Below, piece after piece: positions 1 to 11,150 of a stretch of 64,000 nucleotides of DNA. How positions within the stretch are numbered: the first letter of the stretch is position 1; every line of letters starts with the position of its first letter. The notes under the pieces were generated by a model. The model was not told where the DNA came from and made no database searches. It saw only the letters and a list, made by a program, of their open reading frames with translations. The translations under genes were made by a program, and so were the position numbers. The stretch is from Auricularia sp. M13 (Eukaryota; Basidiomycota; Agaricomycetes; Auriculariales; Auriculariaceae), in contig CM073197.1 in assembly GCA_037042915.1 (NCBI GenBank), forward strand, positions 4,340,001-4,404,000, read 5' to 3'.

Positions 1-14
1 CGTCCAAAGGTGAG

Positions 15-251
15 TCATTTGCCGTCGCGAGGCCTGAAGAGCAGGATAGCAATACGTTCCCATGAGAGATCGAACTGATCAGGAGCGAGCACGATGCGGG
101 CACGAGTCAAGCCGCGGAACTGCGCGGAGAGCATGTCGTCGCAGTCAAAGTTAGCCATTCGAGGATTCCATACGGCCTGCAGATAAATGCAGTCGAAGAA
201 ACGGTGGGCTCTGGTAGCTTCGAGCCGAAGATCCAGACCAATCGCACTCTC
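15..251 (-). pseudogene. Possible 3' coding exon or gene relic at the window edge, product unknown
   Basis: Read on the minus strand, 251 down to 15 is an open frame with protein-like composition, ending in TGA at 15-17. It contains stretches such as HRFFDCIYLQAVWNPRMANF and FRGLTRARIVLAP, and ends RPRDGK. I do not recognise the family. Upstream the same frame meets a stop. A neighbouring frame continues the protein-like look (SLYYRLPIIDAVFFGR), so an intron boundary near 250 or a frame break is possible. The last third of the sequence recurs in decayed form at 4897-4999. It could be the true last exon of a gene or a gene fossil; the sequence alone does not decide. Confidence 0.3.
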
Positions 252-2984
252 CCGAAGAACACAGCGTCAATGATGGGTAGACGGTAATAAAGTGAGTTTC
301 GTGAGATGCGGGAAGAGGATGAAAAAGAATCAGGCGGTCGAAAATTTTGCAGCAGAAGAATTAGCATGGTGACCTTCGGTCCCGAACTCCCAGCGCTGCG
401 TGGATCCCAGCGAGGCAAAAAACAATAGTATATCCCGGCGCAAGTAAAGAAATAGCATACCAATACTGCGAAAACGGCGGTGTTTTTTAGTCTGTTGTCC
501 TCGTGCGCGTTGGAATTTTCGGCCAGAGATACGACCGAAGTAAAAAAAAGCCATCAGAATGGAGCTACGCCAGGCGCGTGAAGCTGCGCAATGGACCTTG
601 CAGTGCCTATACGGAAGTTGCGTCACGTGCACCACGTGCAGGAGCTGCGCGCGTCCAGAGGCGCGCGCCGTACCGACGTGGAGCGGAAAAGGAGAACGAG
701 CGGAGCGCGAAACCGCGCCTCGGCCCTCGGCCTTTGATGTCCGAAGAGGTATTTGCTTCCGACGGGAGCCTCACCCTTGAACGGCGTACTGGGCAGTGGC
801 CTGAAAAACAGCTTGGAGTGTATAACGCTATGATGACGTAGTTTTCCAAAATTCATTGGGCGTTGAAAGCAGGAAGACAAGGGTTCATTGCGCGTTTTTG
901 TTCGAACACTCGACAGGGCGCTGTCCGCGTTCCTCTCCAAAGGATTTGATGTAAAGCACAGAGAGTAATAAGTGGCATAAGTTGCTGTATGCTGTGGCTG
1001 CTTATACCATACATCTCTCCGCAGTTTTTTTCTTTGGGTTTGAGCCTAAACCTGTGTGTGGATAGCCGCAACCCTCCTTCGATCAGTGGGACCAAGCCGA
1101 GTTCACCTTAGAGCGCAGCTGCCGCCTCACCTCGTAGTAAGCTATTATAGAAAGCATAGAGCACGAACGTGCGAAATACATGCCGCATGATTGCTCCTGT
1201 GCACCGACTGCGTCAAGTTGCGCGACGTTCTAACATCTGCACAGCAGCTCAGGTAATGAAATTCTGCAATATTTGTCCTCCTAGTAGCAAATACACGACG
1301 GGATTGCGCAATTCGCTAGTTTGCATCTGACTGCACCTCGAGACGTGGAAACCTGCGACTACATTATTTGAGCATCCCACGACCCATCGGATACGTTGCT
1401 ATTTCTCGCAAGTCCCTTACACCACGCCTTTCGCGTCTGCCCGCAGCACGCTGTCCCGCGGAACCCGGCTCCCCGGGGCAGGGCGCAGGTTCGCGCAACA
1501 CGATGGAGTGGTATTATGTATAGCTCATATCCCGTGTATCTTGTCACGGTGTTTTAGCGAGCAAGAGCGAGCAGTCTGAGGCTCGAGAGACTCAGAGACA
1601 GTGGCGCATCGCCAGCGCTAGCAGGATCGTGGGCCACGACGAATGAAGTTGCAGCGTGTACTTATAACTCATATCCCACGCCCGCCGGACCCATGAATAT
1701 ATGCTGTACTCGTGTTTTATTTATCCGGTTTTTCCGACAGGGTGAGCACGACTTCCAGCTTCCAGTGCAATGAAGCGCGCAGCACTTTGCACCGATGTCA
1801 GGGCTGGATGTTCTCTTCATGCGTGTGGGAATGCCACAGTATGATTATGCATCGTGAGGGAGTGTGCGCACAGGAATGGCTCAAACATGCATTGGTGAGA
1901 ACATTTGTCTTGATCGAGCACCACTGACAGCATACTGAAGCGCTCTCAGTCCACATTCACCACGATCCCAGCCTGAGACACTTTTCAGACTGGCAGCTAG
2001 TGCTCGATGCTCCGGATAGTCTGACGCGGAAAGTTGGCTCTCTTTCAATTGGCAGGGGAACAGCAGCAGAGAACCATCGATCGGTACTGCAGACTCGATT
2101 CGGCTCGCCGGACCGACTGAGCAGCCAAAGAAACTAAACAAGCTGCCTCATTGCGTTCAGGCAGCTCGCGTCGCGTCTCCTGTGGCTGAATCTATCGCAT
2201 GTATTGGGCACTCGAGCCCAGCCGGCCGATCTCTCGCACAGGCCCTGGCAGCCCAAATGCCATTGGCATCGGAAGCCACACATGCACGCTTCCCAAGCGC
2301 CGGGCAGCCAACAACATTCCACCTGCGCAGGGCTGCACGGCAATCCGCAGGAAATTCGAAGGTCGCGGGAGTTGTACCTGCTTGCGGTTGTCGATCCTTC
2401 CCTCGTTCGCGTGTATGCGCTGCGCTGGCACTCTACCCCAGAGTCCCCGACTCGAGCTGGCAGTGGGGGGCGCAAAACGCGCTTTGCGAAGCCTCGACCC
2501 CGCACGCACCGTTTTTGCGAGGCGGGGGAGACTGAGGCCGAGTTCAATGCTGCCAGGGCATGAGGACCGCCCGTTTCGTGATGAACTAAGTATACTGACT
2601 TACTATTGAGAATCCAATTCGAGTCGTGCGATTCCCTGCGCGCTGCCTGTATGCATACACGCACAAACGCATTTCAGCCATACACTGCGAGGGAATGGTG
2701 CCTCACCTCGGGTCGCAACATCCCGGATACATGAGCGCCCGCGAGCTGATGGCGAGACGCCCCTCCCTGTCAGGACCTGTCAGTAAAAATGGGGTCGGCG
2801 GTATGAGTTTATTTCCGCGTCCAGCATCAGTTGCGAGATGGAATAACGACACACCGTCCTCGCGAATAAGTGGCGCTGTGAGAGAGCCTGCGATGAATAT
2901 CGGAGCTAAGCTGCGCGCATCCCTCGCGCTGCTCCGCGTATATGAGATATTCGCGCGTAATCCCGTGATGCATGTGTGTATGCA
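252..2984. other. No gene recognised
   Basis: Only short, mutually overlapping open frames occur on both strands. None has a recognisable domain, signal peptide or convincing splice pattern. The segments near 1512-1535 and 1660-1680 share a short CTCATATCCC-type motif, too short to interpret. I see no RNA gene. Confidence 0.4.
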
Positions 2985-3430
2985 AGCTGAGCCACGAAAC
3001 GCGAGACTCCACCGAATTGCGTGCTCAGCATTCGCAAGTTGCGCATGCCGCTCGTGAAAAGGGATAATGAGGAGCGCGCGCTGTACAATTTCAGCACACT
3101 GAAGCACCGCGCCGACGTCAGACATGATATCCGCAGGGCAATGCTACATTCCTGCGTGATCACATTCAGTGGCACGGACACGTACGCGTACACATTGGGT
3201 GGCAACCGTGCGTGTCTGCGAGCTAGCAGCTGAGCCCGGGAAACGCGATCCTACACCGAATTGCGTGCTGAGCATCCGCGAGCTGCACAAAATTTCCGCA
3301 AGCTGAAGCAGCTCGTCGCAACAGCTTCTGCGTATGCGGGAACCGCGCGTTTTGCAGCAAGAAGAATGAGAAGCGAGCTGTGCACTTGCGCCGAGATGAG
3401 ACAGGATATCTGAAGGCGATGCGCGCGAGC
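2985..3430. repeat. Degenerate two-copy tandem duplication, about 240-280 bp offset
   Basis: The segment starting near 2988 (GCTGAGCCACGAAACGCG, then CACCGAATTGCGTGCTCAGC) recurs near 3229 as GCTGAGCCCGGGAAACGCG, then CACCGAATTGCGTGCTGAGC. Further along, GACATGATATCCGCAGGGCA (near 3122) matches GACAGGATATCTGAAGGCGA (near 3400). The offset grows from about 241 to about 280 bp, so indels have accumulated. The copies are clearly diverged, which suggests an old duplication. No coding function is evident. Confidence 0.6.
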
Positions 3431-4896
3431 CAGCCAGGGTCCAGTAATGCAGGCCAGACAGCAGCGAAGCGCCTGCCGATTGGCCAGATACCACTTGACA
3501 CTCGACCGAGTGTCCAGCCCGAGGCTTCCTTCGAGACCCATGCAGCTCCTCAATGCACCTGAATAGCGACGACGCGCACGCTTCAGGCATATGCGCGCCA
3601 GCGAATGAGCTCCCGCAGATAGTCCACGATCGCGACCCGCCAGGATATTGACTTGGAGGCGGCCCTGCAACTCGTGCAAACAGCGAAGCCTGCCTGGACG
3701 AGTGGCTGGCCAGTGAGAGCGAGTAGATGATGCAAACAGCACGCGGCAATCGGGATGTGAGACTGCGCGAAAGGCGCCGCCGAACCGGGTTCGATTCGAC
3801 GATAACGACATGCGTGGCAAACGTGACAAATCCCGCGGAATTGAAAGCACCATTGAAAGGTCTAAATTTGGAAGAACGCAGCTTACTGTGAGCAACTGAC
3901 TGGAGAGCCTGGAATAGCAAGCCCGGCACTGTACACTGACAGAGACGCAGATCGACGCTGACGGTTGGTGGGAGAGGTGGGAGGTGACGCCAATAGGGCG
4001 CGCCAATCAATGGGCATGGGCGATGTAGATAAGATCGCGATCGTTAGCGACGAGGGATGCGACGCGGATGGCAGGCAGGGCTCAGGGGCCCGCGAGATAA
4101 GACGTTTGAGCACACTTTCCATTGGCCGGCGGGAGAGCACCGAACGCCCGAGCAAGCTTGCAAACGCAGGCGCGATTGCGAGTCAGAATCGTGCGCCAGA
4201 CGCTGGGCACGCTTTTACTGTTCAGTGTTCAGCAATTAAAGGCCGGCCAGGGATCGACATTGCGGTGCGGTGCGGCACTCGGGCCGGAGAGGCAGCCTGG
4301 CGCGTCGGCTAACGATCTAGCTCGGAGGGTGTGGGTGCGCGCGCGGTGGATATTGGTATTAGTCCTGGAGAAGCGAGATAAGGACTCGTTGGACGAGTGT
4401 GTTGTCAGGGTTATTGCGCATTACATATTCGAATCGCATTTAGTGTGCAGGCGCAGGCGCGGAAAATAAACTGTCAATTGCGAGTCGGTGTCCCTGGCGC
4501 TGGTACTGGCACCAACGTCACACCGATACGTGGATAGTGAGGCCAATAAGTGTGTATTGTGCGAAGACGACGAAGTTCGCGAGTAGAATGCACGCGGTCG
4601 ACTGCAGTAGAAGAGAAATTCAGCCTTCTGGCGGTGCGAGCAAGCTGCTAGTTGCCAGCTGGCAAGATGATGACGGGTTGCGACTGTGAGCGCCCGCCGC
4701 GCTGGTTCGTGCGCCGACAAACAGGATAACAGAAATCCCAGGGTAGCCAGACAGTTGATCACGAATGACTGAATGAATGCGAGGCGCAGCGATCTCGGAT
4801 GCGGAAGACTAGCGTGCAGTGCGTAGGGCGCCCAGGTCAAGAAAATTGCGTAGGCTAGAGTGACACCGCCTTGGGCAAACGAGCCAGTAGCCAGTT
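3431..4896. other. No gene recognised
   Basis: Several long frames cross this stretch (for example a minus-strand frame from 4010 leftwards), but none has a recognisable product and they overlap on both strands. I see no promoter-plus-start arrangement or splice pattern that favours any of them. Confidence 0.35.
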
Positions 4897-4999
4897 GCCA
4901 TCGCGAGGCCAGCAGCGCAGGATGGAAACGACGTTCCCATGAGAATTCAAACAGACGCGAGCTCGCAGCACGATGCGGACACGAGTCAAGCCGCGGAAT
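4897..4999 (-). repeat. Decayed second copy of the 21-120 sequence
   Basis: About 100 bp aligns with positions 21-120 in the same orientation. Shared blocks include ACGTTCCCATGAGA, GCACGATGCGG and ACGAGTCAAGCCGCGGAA. Read on the minus strand it gives RGLTRVRIVL, against RGLTRARIVL in the left-edge copy, after which the two diverge. The similarity stops on both sides. This fits a duplicated gene fragment or a dispersed repeat older than the satellite array. Confidence 0.6.
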
Positions 5000-6427
5000 C
5001 GGTATCCGAAAATTTCTGCTCCCGCTTCCGCTTCCGCGCAAATCTGCCAGCACGTTGTGAGCACGGGCTGTTGACTGCTGCCCGAATCGGACTCGACGCA
5101 TTGCAGCTACTCTCCCCGCCCCCCGCAGTCTTCGACGACGCTGGCGCGCACCACGTGTCCGCGCGCGGGTGGTCTGTGCGCTGAATTGTCAGCCCCGGGC
5201 GCGTTTGCTGCCATGGCCTCATGCTTCCTATTCTGGCTGGCGCCTGCTGCTCCTCTATTGGGCCTGCGCTTTGCGCTTCCTCCCCCGACGCTGGGCTTAC
5301 TGCTCGCGACCCAGAACTAAGAGCTGCGGCTGCGGCCTTCCCATGCAACACCGGCCGGCCCAGCGCTCCAGAAGTCCTACGCGTCTTGTGCGGCCTCAAT
5401 TCTCGCCCAACTGCCTGTCGTATAGTAGTGTTCGCGCGCGCTTTTTACTGCATCCCGGCGAACGGGCCCCCAATAGCCTGCGATTGATAGGAGAGAAGGC
5501 GGCCTGCCGGGAGTCAAAAACTATCCCAGCACGGACATCTCGTAAAATTGGCGCTTTGCCGCGGAGGCCTGCATCTGGCGCCGGATTCGCGTCTTCCGGA
5601 AGGAGAACGCGGTCTGTGCGAGTCGAGTCTGTCAGTCTGGGGACAGGCTTTGAGACTTTGCGGGGCGGCAGACGTGGGTGAGCTGGCACTCGCCCACACA
5701 CACGAGTCTTTCCCCATCGCGCTCTTCTCTGTTACCGGCTGCCTGGTGTCGACTATCGCTCGAGAACGGCAGCCAGGCACCACGCTACTATGCCTTCCTT
5801 TCGACTTCCACGGTACGCGGGAGCAGACTGGGCCCGATCTGGCAACGTGTTGGTTACGTCTTCTGTCTGTCTCATCTGCACGCGCCAGCCGCCGCCGCTC
5901 CCGTTCAGCGTTCACGTCGACACTCGCGCACACGGCTTTGCGGTGGACAGGATACGCGCTCCATGCGCTCGGTGACGGTGATGTCCTGGCCGTAGCGTTC
6001 GCGTTCGCGTTTGCATTCGCGCGCGCGGCTCCTGTGTGACGGATTTGGCAGCAGAGCGGCCGAACACAGAAGGCAGCCCACGTTCGTTCGCGGTTCGTTG
6101 ATCGTGCTGAAAATGCGGTCGTGCGCTCCGCGCTTGCACGCCATCCCATCAGTCGCAGGGTCCCGGGCGCACTTATCTTGTCAGGGCCAGCCGTGACTCG
6201 TCCCGGTGCGCTGTTTGCGCTGCAGGTGGGCCGCAAACGCCATTCCATTCCATGACGGCACTCGATCCGGTGTCTCCCGGCAGCCTGCCTCGCGTGCGCA
6301 AGGGAATATTGCACCGTGATGTGTGTGTCATGTCACCCAGGCAGTGCCCTCAGCCCAGCGGTCCGGGTGCGGCGGTCTGTGTGGGCGACTGTTTCGCTCT
6401 GTTGATCCACTGGACGCGTCCCGGAGC
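5000..6427. other. No gene recognised; GC-rich, short TTCGCG-type run
   Basis: Overlapping frames on both strands (for example 5548-6039, +) have no recognisable product. Positions about 5994-6030 are a short imperfect run of GTTCGC/TTCGCG hexamers, which translates as alternating Ala-Phe and creates an apparent repeat in one frame. The last 100 bases lead into the promoter of the gene that begins at 6520. Confidence 0.35.
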
Positions 6428-6435
6428 GTATATAG
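6428..6435 (+). promoter_or_regulatory. TATA-like box of the DUF6699-type gene
   Basis: GTATATAG lies about 90 bp before the start codon at 6520, a usual distance for a fungal TATA element. It is followed by a T-run and pyrimidine-rich stretch at 6461-6515, typical around fungal transcription starts. Confidence 0.5.
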
Positions 6436-6519
6436 CCCGCCCGTGTATTGCCGCCTACAGTTTTTTTCCATCGCTCAATCAGCCTTCGCTCCATCCAACC
6501 ACCCTCGCCTCCTCGTACA

Positions 6520-7407
6520 ATGTCGCGCCACGCCAGCCTGCCGCCCGCCCCGCGCCAGAGGAGCAAGAGCGTCTCCTACGTGCAGAACGCGCCGCCGCCG
6601 TACGCGCCGGTGAAGGCGGACCCATACGCCGCGGGCTACGTCCCCGCCGGGCTGCCGTCCTGGGCGCCGTACCCGCAGTACCCCGCGTACCACGCGCCGC
6701 AGCCCACTGTCGCGCCGCAGCCGCAGGGGTACGGCTACTTCTCGTGGCCGAGCACGTCGACCGTCGACAAGATCCCCGATGAGCACAAGCGCAGCCGCAC
6801 GCCCGCCCCGGGGAAGAGCAAGACCGGCGGATTGTTCTCGTCGTTGCGCAGGAGGGTCGTTGGGCCTGGTACGCTTGTGTCTAGTGGCAATTTTCGCGCG
6901 CGCGCTGACTGAGGATCTGCTCGTCCAGAATCGCACCTGCATATGCTGCTGCTGCACGCGCGCCCGTCGCCGCTGCTCTACGACGTGCGCAACCCGCCGA
7001 CGATGGCGACGCACGGCAGCCAGCCCATCATCGCGCTCGGCCCGTCCGAGCGCGCGCAGCCCGCGACCTCGCCGCCGCGTACCTCGATGCGCATCACCTG
7101 CGAGCTGATGCCGTGGACGCTCGAAATTTCGCGGGCGCACGCGGTGACGGTGGGCGACGTGCTGGACGAGCTGCACGCGATGCTGCACAAGCGCGTGCGG
7201 CGGTCCGAGTGGCTCATCGCGCACGACGGGCTGCAGGAGAAGGTCGTGCGCACGTTCGCGTGGCGCTGCTACAACTCGGGCGCGCCGCGCGGCTTCGAGG
7301 AGCAGCAGGGCCCCAAGCGCGTCGACTGGCTGCTCAAGCGCACCGTCTTCCGCGGCCTGTCGCATGGGCCCGACGACACGTTCGTGCTGCACCTCGGCCA
7401 GCACTAA
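6520..7407 (+). CDS. DUF6699-type domain protein, two exons
   Basis: Two exons, 6520-6868 and 6929-7407, join in frame to give 275 residues. The 60-bp intron has donor GTACGC, a CTGAC branch-like sequence near 6905 and acceptor CAG. Residues 1-85 are rich in Pro, Tyr and Ala (PPPYAPVKADPY, PYPQYPAYHAP) and probably disordered. A basic linker follows (about 92-115, ending SSLRRRVVG). From about residue 120 the globular domain starts with LLLHARPSPLLYDVR and runs through MPWTLEISR and VTVGDVLDELHAML to the family hallmark RVDWLLKRTVFRGL near the C-terminus. This pattern (PLLYDVR, MPWTLEI, RVDWL, FRGL) matches the DUF6699 family of agaricomycetes, whose function is unknown. No signal peptide or membrane segment is seen, so it is probably cytosolic or nuclear. 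The start at 6520 is the first ATG after the TATA-like box and T-run. The family assignment is from memory of the motif, not from a search. Confidence 0.85.
6869..6928 (+). other. Intron of the DUF6699-type gene
   Basis: The donor is GTACGC and the acceptor CCAG. The 60-bp length and phase 1 (splitting a Glu codon) restore the frame between the Pro-rich exon and the domain exon. Read through, the first exon would stop just after the donor region, at about 6912, which supports splicing. Confidence 0.75.
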
Positions 7408-8025
7408 ATTCCCCTCCTCTCCTCCGCGTCGTGCCCTGGTGTTTATTCGCTCATCCCCGTATCCCCCGCACCGTGTTTATCTTTTCCTTTTGTCTCTCTC
7501 GGGTTCGCAGTGTCGCCGTCCGTCTCCTCATCATGCATACATACCTCCCTCATGCCCTTTCACGCCGCGCAATCGTATGATTTCCCATGCCCATGCCCAG
7601 TGCACTGCAGTGTAGTCTCTTTCTTACGTAGACTTGTTTGTCCTGATTGAAGAAGCCAATCACGAGATACCAAAATAATCTCAACTAGACTTTTTGCTTT
7701 CCCATCTGCGCGCATGCCTTTCAGGAACCCAGGAACCAAAAACTGCATATAATTGAAACCCGTGAAGAATCCTATATAATAATATTCGAATTCCAGGGCG
7801 GTGCGGTGCAGTGCATCTTGGCTTCCTTTCCCTTGACCTGTGTGAAACGTCCGGTACGCCGGGACGCGCTTGCTCGTTGCGGTTTCGGCGCTGAGTCTGA
7901 CTACAGTAGGGAGTTTGGCCCGTCAATCCCGTCGCTGCGTCGCGCGGACAGAACCCGCCGCCGGGACCCTCAGGGACGCGCCCGATCGGGCACACTCAGA
8001 CTCTGAACAAGGAACAATGGTGTAT
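7408..8025. other. 3' flank of the DUF6699-type gene, no other gene seen
   Basis: Pyrimidine-rich sequence follows the stop at 7405-7407, probably 3' untranslated region. No clear polyadenylation signal stands out. Short frames on both strands look like chance frames. Confidence 0.4.
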
Positions 8026-8329
8026 TGAGTCATGCCCCACACTGGGCCCGGCATTGAGTGGTGGTCGAGAGTTGTTAGAGATTATCAGCATGATTTTCTG
8101 CAAGAATCCATGAGTATCCATTGAAGGTGGCACAATACAAATCTCGGTGGCACTCTCTCACGCATTACAAACGATATTCCTTCAATAGGTGAATAGTCTG
8201 AATGGTGGTGCCGAGATTTGTTGACAACCACCCTCAAATTATTGTCGTACATTCTTGCAGAAACCCATGCTAATAATCTCTTACAAATGACAAGCACTTC
8301 ACTATCCCGGGTCCAGTGCCAGGCCCTCA
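8026..8329. repeat. Fold-back element with two long inverted arms
   Basis: Positions 8026-8153 and 8201-8329 are imperfect inverted copies of each other, about 128 bp each, separated by about 47 bp. Reverse-complementing the right arm gives blocks shared with the left arm: AGAGATTAT, CTGCAAGAAT, CAAATCTCGG and CACTGG followed by CCCGG. The element is less GC-rich than its surroundings. It resembles a fold-back or MITE-like non-autonomous DNA element, or the relic of two opposed insertions. I see no clear target-site duplication and no coding capacity. Transcribed, it would form a long imperfect hairpin. Confidence 0.75.
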
Positions 8330-9994
8330 GCTCAGCTCGTACTGTATAGACTCGGAGGGTATTGTAAACGACAGTAAGCACCGCGCTCTAGACTGCGCAC
8401 CGCGACTCTTTCCATTCTTTTCTGTCTCGCGCAGTAGTCTGCATTGGTGCCAGGGCCTTGTATGACTGGAGCTGAAGGGCGCTTATGTGGTCGCCGTCCG
8501 GTATGTTACAATGTTGCGCGGTACGTCCGCAGCCCTTGTTGCAAGACGCGGCGTCGCGCCCCTGCGTCCCGTTTCGGGTCGCGATCTGCTCTGACTCCGC
8601 TTCTCAGAGCCAGAGCGCAGCGACGTAATGCAGAGGGCGTCGCGATGCCGTCATTTCATTCTCGAGAGATACGGTACCTTGTCGCGTGCGCACCGCGGGA
8701 AGACCGAAGACCATTGGAGAGTCGCAGCTCAAAGGCTAAGACCTAAGGGATGTTTTGCTCGGGCGATATGCTACATACAGTACGTCTGAATCGACGTAAT
8801 TGTATGTGCTTTTGAACTGTATGCCAGGGTTACTCCTTGACGCCGTCCGTAAGGGACACACTGAGGACCCGAGCAGCGAGGTTGCGTCTCAGTTATCAGC
8901 CAAACAGAAAAGCGGGCGTGCCATCCCCTTCAAGACGAGTGTGCTCGGGAACGTGCAGTGGGCGTCTTGAGCCCTCGCCGTGACGCTGAGGAATACTCTA
9001 GGATAGCGCCGTACCTGAGAAAGCATGCTGAGTCAACCCAGCGCGTCTCAACTCTTGCATCTCAGCGTCAGATTGCCACTGGCCGCAGGGTAAACGATCC
9101 ATGCTAACTCTCAATCTGGGTCAGAGTACGCGCCCCCCGCAGTCATGTGAGCCAGCTTCCCCAGTGAACTGCGCGACTTTCGAACGCAAAAAGGCTCACC
9201 GAGCCGCGTTCCATTGCATTCCCACGCCCACGCACAGGGTCGCGCCGGCCCGGGCGAGCGGGGGTGCGCTCGTAGCCAACGCGCGCGTGGCTGGCTGGTT
9301 CAGAAGTGACGTTATAGCTGCAGTCAGTATGCGCGAGACGAAGGATAAGGGCCCTTGGGACCTAGAGGCCGGCCAGTATGCGAGTATCGGGTCGCCGCAC
9401 ATCCCATAAGTACGACAAGCTCGCCCAACGCACGCGGCGGTCCTGAAGGGCTGCGAGCATTGCTCCCAATCGCACAGTACGTGAGAACGAACGCTGTAAT
9501 GCACTCGCGCGAATGACGCTGAGGACCCGCGCTTGGCTTTGCTCCTATAATGTATCGGGTCACCTTCGACTCTGGCCAGCCCGGCCGGTTCGATGAGATG
9601 GTGTCGCCACCGCAAGCAATGACAACGAACGATGATCTCGTCATGGTACTGGCAGTTGCACGCATCATGATCATGACGCCGCTGCGCATTGCGGCACCAA
9701 CGCATGAATCTGATGCCACGCTTGTTCAGGTTGCACTTGCACTTGGCACCGACAACGACCTTGAGCTCAGCTCAGCTCACAATCCAGGCAGGCGAGTGGG
9801 CAAGCGATATGTACCTCAAAGAGTGTTTTTACGGCGAAACGAACAAACGACACAAATCTGCGCGGGCGCGATAAACTAAAGCAACTTGCAAGGTCCGTGG
9901 TGAAATAATAATAAGGTCGAGAGCGAGACGCAGTCCCCGGCGGCAGCGGGGGTACCCCAGCGTAAAAACGAACCCTCTGGCACGCGGCGCGCAC
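8330..9994. other. No gene recognised
   Basis: Frames such as 9550-9879 (+) and 9196-9705 (-) overlap one another and have no recognisable domain. The last part, just left of 9995, is the 3' flank of the minus-strand gene that ends there. Confidence 0.4.
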
Positions 9995-11021
9995 TTAGAG
10001 CAGAGCGAGGCCGGCGAGCAGGGCGCCCGCGAGGAGCGCGAAGGACGAGCGCGCGCCGAGCACGGACGCGGCGTTCGGCGGCGCGTCGGTCTGGTTGTTC
10101 TGGCCCGCAGCCGGCGGCGTCGAGGGCGCCTCGGGCGTGGGCGACGTCGGCGGCACGGGGTTGGACGGCGCGGGCGTGTCGGTCGGCGGCGCCGTCGACG
10201 ACGGCTCTGGCGCGGACTCGCTGCGCGGCGGGTCCGCAGCGGTCGTGATGACCACATGGTCGACTGCCGCCAGCGTTAGCGTCAGCCACAGGAGCAGATC
10301 ATGACGACGCACTGTTGAACTGGCCGGCCTTGTGCACGCGCGGGTCGACGAGGTTCTTGATCTCGACGACGTGGTGCTTGCGCTCGAGGTGGACGTTCTT
10401 GTACAGCAGCACGGGCGCGTCGTCCGGGCCGGCGGTCTTGTTGTAGACGTCGATGCGCTCGGTCGGCTTGCCGTCGATGGAGAGCATGTACAGTCCACCG
10501 TCACTGCGCTGGTAGCCCCAGAACTCGAACGCGACGCTGCGAAACAGTCAGCGTCGAAGAACAGCGCAGAGGCAGCGCGACATACAAAGCCTCTGCAAAG
10601 CAAGTCAGCGACAGATCAGGATGCGCGAGCAAGCGGACGCACGAGGAGGAATGAACGTAGCAACGGCCTTGTCCTGGTCCTTGATCGAGAAGTGCGCGGT
10701 CTCATTGAAGACGCCGGGCGCCTTGATCACAGCCCACGCGCTCGGGTCGGCGGGCTGCAGCTGGATGAGCGCGTTCGTCGAGCTGTACGGGATCTGGATG
10801 TCCGGCTCCGCCGCGTTCGTCGGCGCACTGGCCGGGGCAGAGGCCGTGCCTGCGGGCGCGTGCGGGTCGGCGGGCGCGGCGGGGGCGTGGGGGTCCGCGG
10901 GTGCTGCGGGAGCGTGGGGGTCCGGCGTCGCTGCTGGCGCGCTGTGCGGGTCGGAAGCCTGGGGCGCGGCCAGGACGGCGGTTGCGACGGCGGCAAGAAC
11001 GAGGCTAGACGAGAACTTCAT
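9995..11021 (-). CDS. Secreted, probably GPI-anchored surface protein with DPHAPAAP repeats
   Basis: Four exons on the minus strand: 11021-10643, 10592-10586 (7 nt), 10536-10313 and 10263-9995. They join in frame to give 292 residues. Residues 1-19 (MKFSSSLVLAAVATAVLAA) are a signal peptide. Residues 20-65 carry repeated ADPHAPAAP-type units. A folded ectodomain of about residues 70-212 follows, with FEFWGYQRSDGGLYMLSIDG, KNVHLERKHHVVEIKN and NIDHVVIT. This layout recalls beta-sandwich ectodomains of agaricomycete surface proteins, but I do not assign a named family. About 215-265 is Ser/Thr/Pro-rich. The tail (NAASVLGARSS, then a hydrophobic run ending LALL) fits a GPI-attachment signal; a plain membrane anchor without cytosolic tail is the alternative. 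Three N-glycosylation sequons are visible (NET, NKT, NQT). It probably acts at the cell wall or surface. The start at 11021 gives the signal peptide directly; an upstream in-frame ATG at 11135 would place 38 residues before it and is less likely. Confidence 0.8.
10264..10312 (-). other. Third intron of the surface-protein gene
   Basis: This 49-bp intron has donor GTGCGT, branch-like GCTGAC or GCTAAC and acceptor GGCAG. It is phase 1 and joins QFN to IDHVVIT. Reading through it would end the protein early, at TGA just after the donor. Confidence 0.75.
10586..10592 (-). other. Seven-nucleotide micro-exon of the surface-protein gene
   Basis: Minus-strand sequence AGGCTTT lies between two introns: 10593-10642 (50 bp, donor GTGCGT, branch-like CTGAC, acceptor TTTGCAG) and 10537-10585 (49 bp, donor GTATGT, branch-like CTGAC, acceptor TTCGCAG). 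Including it gives a continuous frame, IPPQAFVAFEFWGYQ. Skipping it would shift the frame. Both introns have strong consensus ends and normal length, so a real micro-exon is the simplest model. Confidence 0.7.
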
Positions 11022-11150
11022 CTTGGGATAGAAAAGATAAAAAGAAACCAAGAAAAATGGAAGAAGAAAGAGGAAAGGAGTGCAACGGACGTGCGGGGGG
11101 GAGAAGCAAAGGGGAAACGGCGGCCTGATGGGCAATGGGCCCTTTTAACT
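11022..11150 (-). promoter_or_regulatory. Pyrimidine-rich promoter or leader of the surface-protein gene
   Basis: On the minus strand, the bases between about 11090 and the start codon are a long TTTTCTTTCTTCC-type pyrimidine tract, common at fungal transcription starts. A weak TTAAAAGG sequence at 11139-11146, about 120 bp before the ATG, could act as a TATA-like element. Confidence 0.4.
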
